Below, in pieces: positions 21,301-33,200 of a DNA stretch of 60,000 nt; position 1 is the stretch's first letter, and every line of letters begins with the position of its first letter. Source of the DNA: Mesostigma viride (lineage: Eukaryota; Streptophyta; Mesostigmatophyceae; Mesostigmatales; Mesostigmataceae); assembly GCA_009746045.1 (NCBI GenBank), contig RPFO01000103.1, positions 2,025,857-2,085,856 of the forward strand, in the 5' to 3' direction. The notes below the pieces were generated by a model. That model saw only the letters and a program-made list of their open reading frames with translations, was not told the origin of the DNA and made no database searches. The translations under genes were made by a program, and so were the position numbers.

Positions 21301-24300
21301 TTCGAACCAAACAACCAGGGGATAAATAAGCAGGAAAGCGTCAAGAAAAAAGCCGGGGATGGCAAACAGGGCAGTACAGCTTCCAAACATAGGTCCATGC
21401 CAAAAACCAGAACCTTCCATCCATTTCTGGCCTTGCTTTGCTTTGCATGCATCACCACAAAACACCAAGTTTACTGCAGATGTGCACTAGCTCTGTACGG
21501 TGGAATCACACGGACTTACCTACCAGATGGCAACACGACCACCCGGACGCTATGGTGAGCACACTAGGTGACTTCGCAGGGCCAGGACACAGCCGCTGTG
21601 CCCCTAGTCTACCCCCTTTTGCAAGGGTGGGTGGGTGGGAGGCAAAAGAAACAACATCCTTCCCTAGAATGGAAGCCCACCTTTAATGGTGACCACCATG
21701 CCCAGCCAACTACTCGTACCTGTCAACATGAGAAACGACTGGTCCGTAAACGGCTGCCTGTCACCACCATGTAAATCCGCTAGGCCTCACACAGCTGCAT
21801 GCCGGGCTATCACAGGATTAGGTGCTTTCACCTGTTACAACGTCGATAGCTCCATGCCGGAACTAGGCGATCCTACCCCCTTTCGCCCTTGCGAAGCCTA
21901 GTGCTGGTACCTGTCACAATCCCCAGATAAATCTGTGCGGTCACCTGTCACAGCATCAACCGCGTTATGCTGTTACCTGTCACGATTCCCAGATTCGCAG
22001 CCAGCGCTTGCAGGATGAGGCCCCCAACCGACGCCCACAGGAGGACCCACAACAGCTGGCGCATGCAATGCGGACAGGGGATGGGGCAAAGGGGACGCAG
22101 CACAAGACAAGCACGGGGCAGAACGACGCGACGCAAACACGGCGCGACGCGAAGGTGAGGGACCAAAACTGCGGTTAGAGGAGGGGGCAGGATCCTACAA
22201 GCCATTGTCGGCGGGTGTTTTAGCCCGAGGGAGTTCGTGGCGCTAAGGGGCGCACGTGGCGCTAAGGGGCGCACGTGGCGCTAAGGGGCGTGCGTGGCGC
22301 TAAGGGGCGCACGTGGCGCTAAGGGGCGCACGTGGCGCTAAGGGGCGCACGTGGCGCTAAGGGGCGTACGTGGCGCTAAGGGGCGCACGTGGCGCACGTA
22401 TAAGATCCAAGCGGGATGGGATGTGAGCTGGGAGCGGGCGCACCACCTGGAGCTAGAGGGGGACACAATCGAGAGGCGATGCTGCGCCGACATGTGGGGC
22501 CAGGAGGATGAGCGACGTGGGATCAGCGGAGAGTGACAAATAGGCAGGTGGCGGTGACCGCCTGCTTGGCGCCAAGGGAGGAAGGCGGGGCTGGTTACGA
22601 GCCAGGGCAGTACGTGAGGATAGGTGTGCAATTTAGTACGTGAGAATGGGATGTGTGCAATATAGTACGTGAGCATAGGATGCGTGCAATATAGTACGTG
22701 AGCATGGGATGCGTGCAATATAGTACGTGAGAATGGGATGTGTGCAATATAGTACGTGAGAATGGGATGTGTGCAATATAGTACGTGAGCATAGGATGCG
22801 TGCAATATAGTACGTGAGCATAGGATGCGTGCAATATAGTACGTGAGCATGGGATGCGTGCAATGTAGTGCGTGAGAATAGGATGTCAAGGAGACGACCA
22901 GCGCAGGCCAGAAATAGAATATCTGCATTATAATATCCATGTCTCCATTATAGTACGATGCGTCCGGAGCCCACAGGGGACGCGAGACGGAGGTCATTGC
23001 CAGCTACTGGTAGCCAGTAGGATGATGCAGGGTTCTGGGGGGTCAACGTAGGGTGACTGAGGGACGCAGTCACGAGGGGAGGGGGAATCATGCAGGGCAC
23101 GAGTATGTAGGGCTATATAATATCGACTACTACCTATTCGTTACTACCTACTACCTACTAGCTACGCGTTACTACCTACTACCTACTCCTTACTACCTGG
23201 TACCTACTACATTCTACAATCTAATGCGACATACAACTGGGGTATGCATGGAGAGAACAAATACGCTCAAATAAGTATTTCACAGCGCCACAGTGTGGGA
23301 GGTAATCCCGCCCCCCACCCATGCGGGGCTTGTTTGTGCCATGTTTCACGGCACTGACGGTCCCTTATTCCTTCTCTCCCCCATCTAAACAAAGAGCAGA
23401 GCGGGGCTGTTGGATTCGTTTGACAAAAACAGAAGGAAAAGGACACGGCCTTAAACCATCAACCAAGCTGCAACCGAATACGCCTGCCAGGCACCTTTCC
23501 CAGGACCAGCAAATACGGCCCGTTACCTCAGTTGCGCGTTGTGCAAACACGGCCCACTACCTCGTATTTGCACTGCCCAATACAAAAATGCCAGCATACC
23601 TCATATTTGCACTGCGCAATTCCCATATTCAAACATGCCAGCATACCTCATACTTGTATTGCGCCATTGCCATATTCAAACATGCCAGCATACCTCATAC
23701 TTGTATTGCGCCATTGCCATATTCAAACATGCCAGCATACCTCATACTTGTATTGCGCCATTGCCATATTCAAACATGCCAGCATACCTCATACTTGTAT
23801 TGCGCCCCCGCTTGGAGATCACTTTCAACTGTCAGTGTCAGTGTCAGTGTCAGTGTCAGTGTCAGTGTCAGTGTCAGTGTCAGTGTCAGTGTCAGTGTCA
23901 GTGTCAGTGTCAGTGTCAGTGTCAGTGTCAGTGAAACCAAACCGAGTATGGGCAGCACGGAAGTCAGTCTGCGCATGGCAGCGGAACAACGTGGCCCCGC
24001 ATGGCAAGCAGTCCATAAGACTTTCTACAGCCACAACCGTTGCAACACCTTCCATGCCAAGGGCGCTATACCTACACGAATGATTGGTTGAATCTCAACC
24101 ACACATACAGCAAAAACCTTGACCACGGAAAGCACGCCACCGGTGCACCGCTGTGGTGCACTGAAGATAGCGCGCCACCGCTAGGCCCTGTAAAGGATAG
24201 CAGTGACACGCTACAATACCTCATCTCATTACAGAACAGATTACGTCCCTGACAGGCGATTCCCCAGAGTAGAGCAACAGACAGGGGGGCCCAGGGTTGG

Positions 24301-25908
24301 CTGCTGCACAAAATCGGAACAGGTACAGTTGCCCGGAACAGGTTGCGAACAAGTACGTAGACAGGCCAAGAACCGTTCGGGACACGCACAGTTGCCCGGG
24401 TCCACGTAGGCGATGGCGATCAGAAAGCCGGGGCCTACATACGCGGCCATCTTGCGCCAGCCGTCCTCCTGTAGGGTGATGGATGCAAGGAATAGGAAGG
24501 ATTTGGGCATGATTTGAGAGAAGCTGCTTGTGGTCTAATCCTGATCCACTTACTTGTGCCGGCCATCCTCCGGTGGGGGACGCCAGTAAGAAATCAGCAT
24601 GATCACAAAGGAAGTCGGGAGATGGACAAGGTGCACCAGCCGTCCTCCTGTGGCAGAACAAGGTGCTTACCTGAGCACTGCTATGACACAGATAGCAGCC
24701 TACCACCCCAAATAACAGCCTACTACCCGCTGATGGCTGGATCATAGCCCACGGCCAGACTCTCGCGGTAGGACCACCGAACACCCCCATGGTACCCAGA
24801 CGGGTACATCCACGGTGCATGTTTACATAAGGCGGATAGGGCAACCAGACGAAAGTGATATCAAAACTGGGATATGATACAAGTAGAAGAGCTGCGGTAC
24901 TTGCTTATTATATAGGTAGGGTTAACAGGAGGACGCGCCATGACAGCGACATGAGAAGCACACAGGCACCGTACAGGAGCACGACCCGCAGACACGATCG
25001 ACCTTATACATCCAATACGACCACAAACCCGCGCAGACGGTTGTTGTTACACATTACGATACGGTTGTTGTTACACATTACGATACGGTTGTTGTTACAC
25101 ATTACGATACGGTTGTTGTTACACATTACGACGCGGTTGTTGTTTCACATTACGACGGTCGTTGTTACACATTACGATACCGTTGTTGTTACACATTACG
25201 ATACGTTGGGTGGCACAACTTCCACCAAGGCACATTGAACCAAGGCACGCTTAGCTCAATGTGGGCAAATGCCACTTGAAGGGAGGAAAGGAGGAAGGGA
25301 GGAAAGGAGAAGCCGGGTTGGGTGGGAGTTGGGGACAAACGCGGTTGGGGGGGAGGGGCGTGAAGGTGTGTGTTGGGGGTCTTGGGGAGGGGTTGAAGGG
25401 GTAAGACTACATCCTATTCCAATCTTCCTCTTATCACGGGACACTGAAGGCATTCGCCGTGCGCGTTTGCCCGGGTGGCCAGCGACGGTGGGCCTTGCGG
25501 AAACACTCAACCTACCGGATACCCGAAACGACAAACGACATCACAAACCATTGCAAGAAGAGAAAAGATCCGTTGACGCTGTAAAAGATACGGACAGGGC
25601 AACACAAAAGGCCCCGACAGCAGTAGCTGACATGGCAACTAATTAAGCGCCCGGGCAGTACACTCGGGATGTGACGCTAATCTTTGTTTGCAACCCACCT
25701 TCGGAACGTGCACCAGCGTGGAGTGCTCCCTTTCTTCTGCATCCGCGTTGATAATAGTCACATCATTGCTGGTGGTGACATCAAACCCATTCGTACTACC
25801 GTCATCGGAGTCTCGGTCGTCGACAGCAGCCATGCCGGGTTCTGCAGCCGATGTCATAATTAGGGGTTCGTATATCGTGCCCGCCTGGTCTATAGACGTT
25901 GATGACAT
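15382..25908 (-). CDS. NRAMP-family divalent metal (Mn2+/Fe2+) transporter, nine exons, 589 codons
   Basis: Proton-coupled metal importer of a cell or organelle membrane. Exons on the minus strand: 25908-25699, 24468-24390, 23828-23788, 22055-21977, 20629-20525, 19510-19219, 18167-17924, 17211-16879, 15768-15382. All junctions are GT-AG, phases match throughout and the total is 1,770 nt with a TAG. Exon 1 is an acidic cytosolic N-terminus (starts [10 protein letters not shown]). Transmembrane helix 1 has [15 protein letters not shown], containing the DPGN metal site at about residues 93-96. [24 protein letters not shown] and [17 protein letters not shown] follow; the MPH of helix 6 spans the exon 6/7 junction. 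Helices 7-9 include [19 protein letters not shown]. Both metal-binding motifs are intact and length is normal for the family. The start is the first in-frame ATG; the upstream TTG is less likely. It is divergently arranged with eIF3a. The introns contain copies of their own splice junctions (see findings). Confidence 0.92.
16381..16880 (-). repeat. Three decayed copies of the NRAMP exon 8 end and donor
   Basis: The true junction is at 16879/16878 (FKIGPK then GTGCGT). Copies with boundary bases at about 16755, 16605 and 16411 repeat the last 30 or so exon bases and GTGCG, with similarity falling with distance. Spacing is about 124, 150 and 194 bases. Confidence 0.75.
17795..17835 (-). repeat. 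Copy of the NRAMP exon 7 end inside intron 7
   Basis: The true exon end (NTPFLLR, donor at 17923) is repeated at about 17805-17832 with one exon mismatch (CTT for CTG), followed by a GGGTGGG instead of the GGGTGCG donor context. Confidence 0.65.
18175..18315. repeat. 47-bp tandem repeat, three copies, next to the exon 7 acceptor
   Basis: The unit begins GGATGAGGAATAGGGTGGGG and abuts the polypyrimidine side of the exon 7 acceptor on the minus strand. A decayed acceptor-plus-exon copy (CAGGCACAACCCGCACC on the minus strand) occurs near 18466-18485. Confidence 0.7.
19676..19922. repeat. (TGGG)n microsatellite in NRAMP intron 5
   Basis: About 60 tetranucleotide copies with occasional GAGT and GAAT variants. 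On the minus strand it gives long HPPT frames in all phases, which are artefacts. The G-rich strand could form quadruplexes. Confidence 0.9.
20030..20140. repeat. GT-rich tract with G runs in NRAMP intron 5
   Basis: Imperfect (TG)n interrupted by G6-G14 runs. It yields several shadow frames on both strands and no gene. Confidence 0.7.
20403..20490. repeat. 41-bp direct duplication in NRAMP intron 5
   Basis: AGCGACCATAGGCATGGCGA and the following GACTAGGCATGAAG occur twice in tandem, just inside the intron from the exon 5 donor at 20524. Confidence 0.7.
21680..21976 (-). repeat. Decayed copies of the NRAMP exon 4 end and donor
   Basis: On the minus strand the true end is GGAATCGTGACAG then GTAACAG. 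Near-copies of GTGACAG-GT occur at about 21939-21945 and 21905-21930 (TCTGGGGATTGTGACAG then GTACCAG), with weaker ones near 21715 and 21760. Several retain a usable GT. Confidence 0.6.
22236..22395. repeat. 19-bp tandem repeat in NRAMP intron 3
   Basis: Unit GTGGCGCTAAGGGGCGCAC, eight or so near-perfect copies. Confidence 0.9.
22615..22885. repeat. 29-bp tandem repeat in NRAMP intron 3
   Basis: Unit GTGAGCATGGGATGCGTGCA followed by ATATAGTAC, about nine copies with C/A and G/A variants. A minus-oriented R2 repeat end (GTCAAGGAGACGACCAGCGC) follows at about 22886-22912. Confidence 0.88.
23128..23220. repeat. CTACTAC/CTACCTA simple repeat in NRAMP intron 3
   Basis: Degenerate TACTACCTACTACC tract of about 90 bp. 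Confidence 0.75.
23526..23828 (-). repeat. Array of NRAMP exon 3 donor junctions, 47-bp period
   Basis: The true exon 3 ends at 23788 (QYKYE then GTATGC). The same junction recurs with boundary bases at 23741, 23694, 23647 and 23600, each an exact 47-bp step, the first three with identical exon bases CAATACAAGTATGAG and an intact GTATGC donor. Two more decayed copies lie near 23561 and 23526. Each unit keeps about 17 exon bases and about 30 intron bases. Confidence 0.92.
23829..23934 (-). repeat. (CTGACA)n hexamer array forming the NRAMP exon 3 acceptor
   Basis: About 17 hexamers run directly into the 3' splice site, ending ACTGACAG then the exon base T at 23828. CTGAC matches the metazoan-type branch-point consensus, so the intron 3' end is a string of branch-point-like motifs. 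No polypyrimidine tract is present. Confidence 0.88.
24300..24660 (-). repeat. Copies of the NRAMP exon 2 acceptor and donor
   Basis: The real acceptor is CACCCTACAG then GAGGACGGCTGG (24468). Copies on the minus strand are at about 24652-24636 (CCACAG then GAGGACGGCTGG) and about 24573-24552 (CCGGAGGATGGCCGGC). On the donor side, CCGGGCAACTGTGCGTG has a decayed copy at about 24340-24315 (CCGGGCAACTGTACCTG). Confidence 0.7.
25036..25206. repeat. 24-bp tandem repeat in NRAMP intron 1
   Basis: Unit CGGTTGTTGTTACACATTAC followed by GATA, about seven copies. Confidence 0.9.
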
Positions 25909-27209
25909 GATGATAAACAATACTCAAAGTTAATATATTTCACACTATCCGACCCCATTTTTGCCATGTACCTACCGGTATTCTTTCCCTGATGGCAGCA
26001 GCCACACCGGCATCCGTGTTGTCTAACAACGAGGGAGCACCCATTATTTCACGGGGCATGCCGAACGTGGGTGGCTATGATAGGAACGTAACGTTCATTT
26101 CTGAATTGGCAGCTACTTCAAGGAAAACGCCTTCCTAGGTCCGGAGCTGGGAGCAGTTGACAACCATGGGCAGGAGCAGAGCACGTGCCGCGCGTGTGTC
26201 GCCAGCCTGCAGTGATCAAGGCAAGGAAGTTGCGAGACACGGGTGTTGTACATGGGGCAGCACCCGCGCAAAGCGTCATCAAGTGGCCACTGGCACATCG
26301 AACTAGGCACCACGGTTACTTACAACCCAGGCTAAGAATTTTCGCCCGTGTGATCTACTAGGTACATACTGGCGTGGGTACTTACTGACCGACTGTGGAT
26401 GCCGACACTTGTTCTTCTTGTTGTTGTTGTTGTTGTTTGTTGTATCGCAGGCCGCACATAAGCAGCAGAGCCAACACTTGTACTGATTTCCACAGCATCT
26501 GGGTATGGCCGGCTCGTCAGTCTGCCACATTCGGTTTCCAGGCTTTTCCAGGCCTCGTCCAGGCTCGTGCAGGCCATCAGGTTCTTGAGCAGCAGGATCG
26601 GCGCTGTTAAGTTCAGCACCAGGCCACCAGCCACTGCCTGACGTACGGGAAGTTAAACAACGTTTGTCTGCGGTTCCGCTTAGTTAAACAACGTTTCAAC
26701 AAGGAGTAGCCCCAGAGGAGCAGCGAGACATGGAGCCTTGCTTCTACAGTGCCGTAAGCGGAACCGCCCACACATGGAGCCTTGCAGACTCTTGCAGAAT
26801 GCTCCCTACTTATCCGGTCACCTGCCACAACAACAGTACAGATGCGGGGAGCCCTGAGGTCACTGGCAGATGACCTTGTCTGCCGGCCCTGCGCGCTAGG
26901 TCGGCACGTACGGGCCGGCAGTCAAATTTTGCCGCGAAGGGGGTTCCTTTGCCATTCCGAGCGCTGCCAGCAGCCCAGCCCGGGGCAAAGGTGCGTGCGT
27001 GCCCCTTGCAGTAAGGTTCCCGCCGCGCCGCCGTGCTCGGTGCGCCGTGGCACCACGCTTTGGGGCATTGCCTCTTTAGCTTTTTAGCGAGGCAAGACAG
27101 GGAAGGTAGATACACGCTTTAGTCATTTAGGCGGTAGCCTAGCCGGCTTGCGGTTTGTCTGCCCTGCGTCTTCTCGCGCAGAAGGAGCAGGGCGAGCGTG
27201 GACGCCACC
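25909..27209. promoter_or_regulatory. Shared intergenic region of the divergent NRAMP and eIF3a genes
   Basis: 1.3 kb between two start codons that face away from each other, so both promoters must lie here. No TATA box was evident near either end. TTAAACAACGTTT occurs twice (26653-26665 and 26684-26696) and the sequence CATGGAGCCTTGC also twice (26729 and 26774). Short frames here match nothing recognised. Confidence 0.5.
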
Positions 27210-30200
27210 ATGTCGCGATTCCCGATGTCCCAGTTTGCAAAGCCGGAGAATGCCCTCAAGCGGGCGGAGGAGCTGATTCATGTGGGGCAGAAGCAGGCTG
27301 CCCTGCAGGCTTTGCACGATGTCATTACTTCTAAGCGCCACCGGACATGGCAGAAGACGCTGGAAAAGATCATGTTCAAGTATGTGGAGCTGTGCGTGGA
27401 CATGCGCAAGGGGCGGTTCGCCAAGGATGGGCTCATACAATACCGCATCGTCTGCCAGCAGGTCAATGTGAGTAGTCTTGAGGAGGTCATAAAGTACTTT
27501 CTGAAGCTGTCCAACGAGAGGGCAGAGCGGGCTCAGTCGGAGGCGGATGAGGTCAAAATCGACGTAGACGACCTGGAGGCCGAGAAGCGGCCCGAGGACC
27601 TCATGCTCAGCTTCGTGAGCGGGGAGAAGGAGTCGGACCGCACGGACCGCGAGCTGGTCACGCCCTGGTTCAAGTTCCTGTGGGAGACCTACCGCACCGT
27701 GCTGGAGATCTTGCGCAACAACTCCAAGCTGGAACAGCTGTACGCGATGACCGCGCACCGCGCGTTCCACTTCTGCCTGCAGTACAAGCGCACGACCGAG
27801 TTCCGCCGCCTGTGCGAGATCCTGCGCTCCCACCTGGCCAACCTGAACAAGTACCGCGAGCAGCGCGACCAGCGCGACCGGACCGACCTGACCCAGCCCG
27901 AGTCCCTGAACCTGTACCTGGAGACCCGGTTCGAGCAGCTCAAGGTGGCCACCGAGCTGGAGCTCTGGCAGGAGGCCTTCCGTTCGATTGAGGACATCCA
28001 CGGCCTTCTGACGCTCGTCAAGAAGTCGCCCAAGCCGCAGATGATGGCGACCTACTACGCCAAGCTGACCAAGATCTTCTGGGTCTCTGGCAGCTATTTA
28101 TACCACGGCTACGCGTGGTACAAGCTTTACAACCTCTCCAAGAGCTTCAACAAGAACCTGACAGCCAAGGACCTGCAGCTGATGGCGTCGAGCGTGCTGC
28201 TGGCGACGCTCTCCATCCCCCCCTACGACCGCAAGCACGGCGCGCACCACTTTGAGCTCGAGATGGACAAGGACCGCAACATCCGCATGGCTGCGCTGCT
28301 GGGCTTCTCGCTGGACCCCAAGCGCGACGCAGGTGTGTGTGTGGGAGGCATCCGTGTGGTGCCCAGTGCGTAGATGTCACGTGCCCAGATGGACCTATGG
28401 GCGGCACGGGCTGCCGCAGCTCCAAGAAAGGGGTGGGGGATTTTTCGCTAGACCCCAAGCACGACGCAGATGAGGGGTGGCAGCTGACTATCGATATCTG
28501 CACCTGTGCACCTGTATATATTGTCGTCAGATCAAAAAGCAACAAACGTGAAAACGCTAGCGGCCCAAATCTGATATTCCGCGGAACACAGAAAGTAAGA
28601 AAGCCCAGAAGCTACCAGGATATATGCTACCAGTATGTATGCTACCTGTATATATACGTATACGAGGTGTAGTGTGTGTGAGGGGGGGGGGGGGGGGAGA
28701 TGGACAATGACATGGGTACATGACCCTTTGGCTGGACGCTGTAAACACAAGCGCTGTCAAGACACACGGGGATCTAGGCGGGGGGGTTGCGTGTCAAGCG
28801 CGGCGCAGGTGAGGCAGGGGTTGAGATTTGTTGTGTGCCGTAAGGTGAGGTATGGGCTGGGCTGGGCCGGGCTGGGCTGGGGGCTGAGGGGGATGATGTT
28901 GGTATAGAGGGGGTCGCGAGGATTGTTGCTGTTCACTGTACAACAAAGTGACCCAACGCTTACCGTGACCACAGGCATGATGCATGTGTGTATGCTGGCA
29001 CTGTCCGTCATGCCCAAGTGGGTGGGGGCGGGGGAGTCAGGGGGCAAGGGGTTATCGTTGTGGCTGTGGTGTTGCGATGGATAGTCGACTAGTTGGCGAT
29101 GTTACTTGGGCCTTACCCTGAGCCCGGTGGGTGTAAGTCCTGAATGCGGACATCACAGAGTTTGGCTGAGGTGTAAGTTGCCGTGGCGCGTGATGGTATC
29201 AGCAAAGAATGTGGTGACGCCGTCAAGGATGGTGAGAAATGTAGCGATGCAGGATGTTTTCTGGGATGCACAGCAGACATCTGAGACGAAAGCGGGTGTT
29301 TTGTGTGCATAGAATTCGTTTGCACCATGTTTCGGGAGTACCCTGCTTAAACTGTGCCCCCCGCCCCCCCCGCCCGGAATGGGGATATGCCTGCCCGGAT
29401 TCTCCCGATTTCTTGCCTGCGCTGGTTGTCTCCTTGATATGCCTGCCTGAGCCCTTGTGCTGCCGATTCCCTGCCGATTCCCCCCCCCCCCCCAAGCCCG
29501 TTCTTCCCCCTTAGTTTTTCATGACGTTTTATATTGTGAAAAGATCGTGATAGTACCCCCGATTGGGTATACAGAGTATTGGGTATATAGAGTATTGGGT
29601 ATATAGAGTATTGGGTATATAGAGTATTGGGTGTATAGAGAATTGGGTGTATAGAGTGTTGGGTATATAGAGTATTGGGTGTATAGAGTATTGGGTATAT
29701 AGAGTATCGGGTATATAGAGAATTGGGTGTATAGAGTATTGGGTATATAGAGTGTTGGGTATATAGAGATTTGGGTATATAGAGATTTGGGTATATAGAG
29801 ATTTGGGTATATAGAGAATTGGGTATATAGAGTATTCATGTTCCCACGCGGTGCAGCGTGTGGGTTGGGCTCTTCCTGGCTAAGTGGCGCCAGGTCGCCC
29901 TGACATTTTTTTTTGCAGGGATGCTTTCAACCAGCGGTGGCTGTCCTTGTTTTGCATCTGCATATTATTGGGCGTTCGTGCTGGCCGTGTTGCATGTGGT
30001 GTGGAGCAGTTGGCCATGGGTTGGCATGGAGTGGCTGTATCCTGTCTTGATTCGCCTGGGCGTGCTTGTTAAATGACACGGTGGCGACAGTCAAGGCTAG
30101 GCTGTATAGAAGGCACTGTGGTGCTTGCTGTGCGGCCGCTCATTTGTATCACGCCAAATCTAATGTGATAAAAGTGCGGTGACAGCGTTGTTAGCCGCCC

Positions 30201-33200
30201 CTGCGCACATCCACATCGTCGCATTCGCCCTTTCGGTGGCCACAGTTACCCACCTGTCGCCTAGTTAGCTGCCTGACCCCCCCCCTCCCACCCTCCCCTA
30301 CCCGCCCCCCGCCCATTGGGCACTTGTTTTCCCCTCGACTCCCACGCCCTCCCCCTGCCACCCCCCTTCCCCCTTGCAAGGCCCCACCCACTCAATTGCA
30401 CCCCAACCCCCTTACCCCCTTATCCCCCCACCCCCATTTACCCCCCCTTATCCCCCCAGGCGAGGTCCTCTCTCGCAACGCGCTCCTCTCCGAGATCCTC
30501 GCCAAGGGCATCCTGCAGCACGTGCCCACGGAGGTGCGCGAGCTCTACTCCCTCTTGGAGACCGGGTTCCACCCGCTGGACCTGTGTGCGCGCGCGCAGC
30601 CCCTGATGGCCAAGCTGCAGGACGCTGCGTTTGGCGGCATGTCAGCGGCGTCCCCGGTGCAGGACCTGAAGCTGGAGCAGTACGTGCCTGCGCTGGAGCG
30701 GCTGACCACGCTGCGCCTGCTGCAGCAGGTCTCGAGCGTGTACGCGACGATGAAGATCGAGAACCTGTCCAAGATGATCCTCTTCTTCTCCTTCGAGCAG
30801 GTGGGGGGCGCGCGCGGCCTGGGAGGGCTTTCGTCCCTGGCTTGGGGTCCTTTTTGATTGTCTATCTCGTTGTGTATGAGGGGTTGAAGGTTGCTTTCTC
30901 AGTACCCGTGCCTTTATTTTATTATTTTAATTATTGACTTTCCAGCAAGCGGGTGGCTGGCGTGCGGCTGGTGGGCGGCTGGCGGGCGGCGGGCGGGCAG
31001 GCGGCGGGCGGGCGGCGGGCGGGCGGGCGGGTGGTGGGCGGGTGGTGGGCGTTTGGGGGGCAGGTGGTGGGCGTTTGGGGGGCGGGTGGCGGGTGGCTGG
31101 CAGGTGGGTGGTGGATGAGTGGCAGGCAGTGGGTGGGAAGGTGGTGCGCCTTGTATGCGTGTTTGTTGCGTAGTTGTGGCTATGAAGATTGACAAAGTTG
31201 GAGGTGATCACACCCATACCCAGGCCTCCACCCACACATTCTGAGCACCCAATTTTCCCCTCAATGCCCTCCACTCCTCTCCCTCCCCCTCCCCCTCCCC
31301 CTCCCCCTCCCCCTCCCCTCCCCCTCCCTCCCCTCCCCTCCCCTCCCCTCCCCCTCCCCCTCCCCCTCCCCTCCCCCTCCCCCCCCTCCCCTCCCCCTCC
31401 CCTCCCCTCCCCTCCCCCTCCCCTCCCCTCCCCCTCCCCTCCCCCTCCCCCTCCCCCTCCCCTCCCCCTCCCCTCCCCCTCCCCCTCCCCTCCCCTCCCC
31501 CTCCCCCTCCCCCTCCCCCTCCCCTCCCCCTCCCCCTCCCCCTCCCCCTCCCTCCCTCTCCCCTCCCCCTCCCCTCCCCTCCCCCTCCCCCCGTAAGTTT
31601 GGCACACCCACCCGCAACCATGCGTGCAGGTGGAGGCGCCGGTGGTGGGCGCGGTTGTTTCTCATTACTGCGCTGCTTGTGCATGCGTGCCCAGCGTTCC
31701 TATCCTGCGCTGGTGGCTCATTCGGGGCCACCCCTTGCCTTTCGTCACACCCACCCACATACACACCCGCTGCGCAGGTCGAGGCGCTGGTGGTGGACGC
31801 TGTCCGCTACAACTTCCTGCAGATGCGCATCAACCACCAGGCGCGCTGTGTGGAGTTTGGTGCGCACGCGCTCGAGAGTGACCGCGTGCGCAACCACCTC
31901 GTCGTGCTCGCCAAGCGGCTGTCCAAGGCCGTGCGCATGGTCTACCCTGAGGGGCTTGCGCCTGAGGCTGTCGCCGATCGCAAGGCCAAGGTAGAGTTTG
32001 TTTGGGATGGCTCTAAATGGGGCGGAAGAAGGGGGTGCTGCGTCTTGACTGTGTGTTGTCGTCCTGTGGTCCTGGTGCCCAAGGCCGTCGCCAAGCGCAA
32101 TGCCAGGGTGGTTCAAGAATACAACACGTAGTTTGCTCCATTGCATTCTTGTATCATTCAGCATAGTGCGCTCCACTACGTCCGTTATGGACGAGCGCAA
32201 GGCAAAGCTGCGGTTTCGTTTGCATGTCTTCAGGGGAAGGTGTGCGGGGGGAATACGTGGTTGTTGTTACGCGTCCAAGTTTGTCGCCGTCACAAAGCAA
32301 AGGCATGTTCGTGGTTGAGGGGGGACGGAAAGGGGGAGGAGGGAAGGGGGTGTTCCTCTGCTTCATCGGATTCCGTTGGGTTCTCTTTTTCTTGTTCTAT
32401 CTTCTTGCCCGCCTTGCACTATCTTCTTTCTCTTCCTTCTCGCCCTCCCCCCCTCCCCCTCCCCCTCCCCGTCACCCACCCACATGGGCCTCCCCAGCAC
32501 AGTTCCTACTATCCCAGTGTCGTCCACTCACCACGTGTTCTGCACTGTGCACACACACATGCATATCCCCTACATCGTCCCAAATCCCAAGCCCTTCCAG
32601 GTGTTCAACACGGCGCACCTCACTCACGCACATGCACACATGCATCTCCCCTACATCATCCCTCCTCCCACCCCCCGCCAGGTGTTCAACACAGCGCGCG
32701 CCACCGTGGAGGCGGAGCACAAGTCGCTGCTCGCGCGTAAGGTGATCATTGAGAAGAAGAAGGAGGAGCAGGAGCGGCAGATGCTCGCGCAGGAGAAGGA
32801 GGAGGAGGTGCGCAAGCTCAAGCAGGCGCGGCTGACCGAGGAGGCGGAGGCCAAGCGGCTCGCGCAGGAGAGCGCGCGGCGTGAGGAGGAGCGCATCCGG
32901 TATGTCGCGTTACGGGGGTGCGGCTGGTTTGTTGGTAGTTGCGATACAACTAAGTATGTGCCCATTACACTAGGAGAGCGCGCGGCGCGAGGAGCGTATC
33001 TGGTGGGTGTTTTTTTCTTTTGAAAATGGGGGAGGGGAGGGGGGGGGGGGGGGAGTAATGGGGGGTTGCCTGCTAGTAGTTGCCTGTGTGAGGAGCGTTT
33101 CTGTGGGGGGTTCCTTTCTGTTGCCCATTGGGGCGGCTTTGGTAGGAGCTGTGGCCTATGTGCCCTGTGCGTGTGGAGAGCACATCTGGTGGGAACCTTG

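Larger units (their letters stand above)
28333..30459 (+). other. eIF3a intron 1 with a copied exon 1 end and a tiny retroposon
   Basis: The last 30 or so bases of exon 1 (TTCTCGCTGGACCCCAAGCG to the donor) recur at 28441-28470 with the donor GT changed to AT. A 16-bp repeat and a 41-bp R2 insertion lie further on. The 3' end is an unusually long C-rich polypyrimidine tract (30280-30457). Confidence 0.75.

Noticed and set aside
23588-23822. 47-bp array, and 25036-25206 24-bp array, as CRISPR
   Set aside because: Units abut without unique spacers and the locus is a eukaryotic intron.
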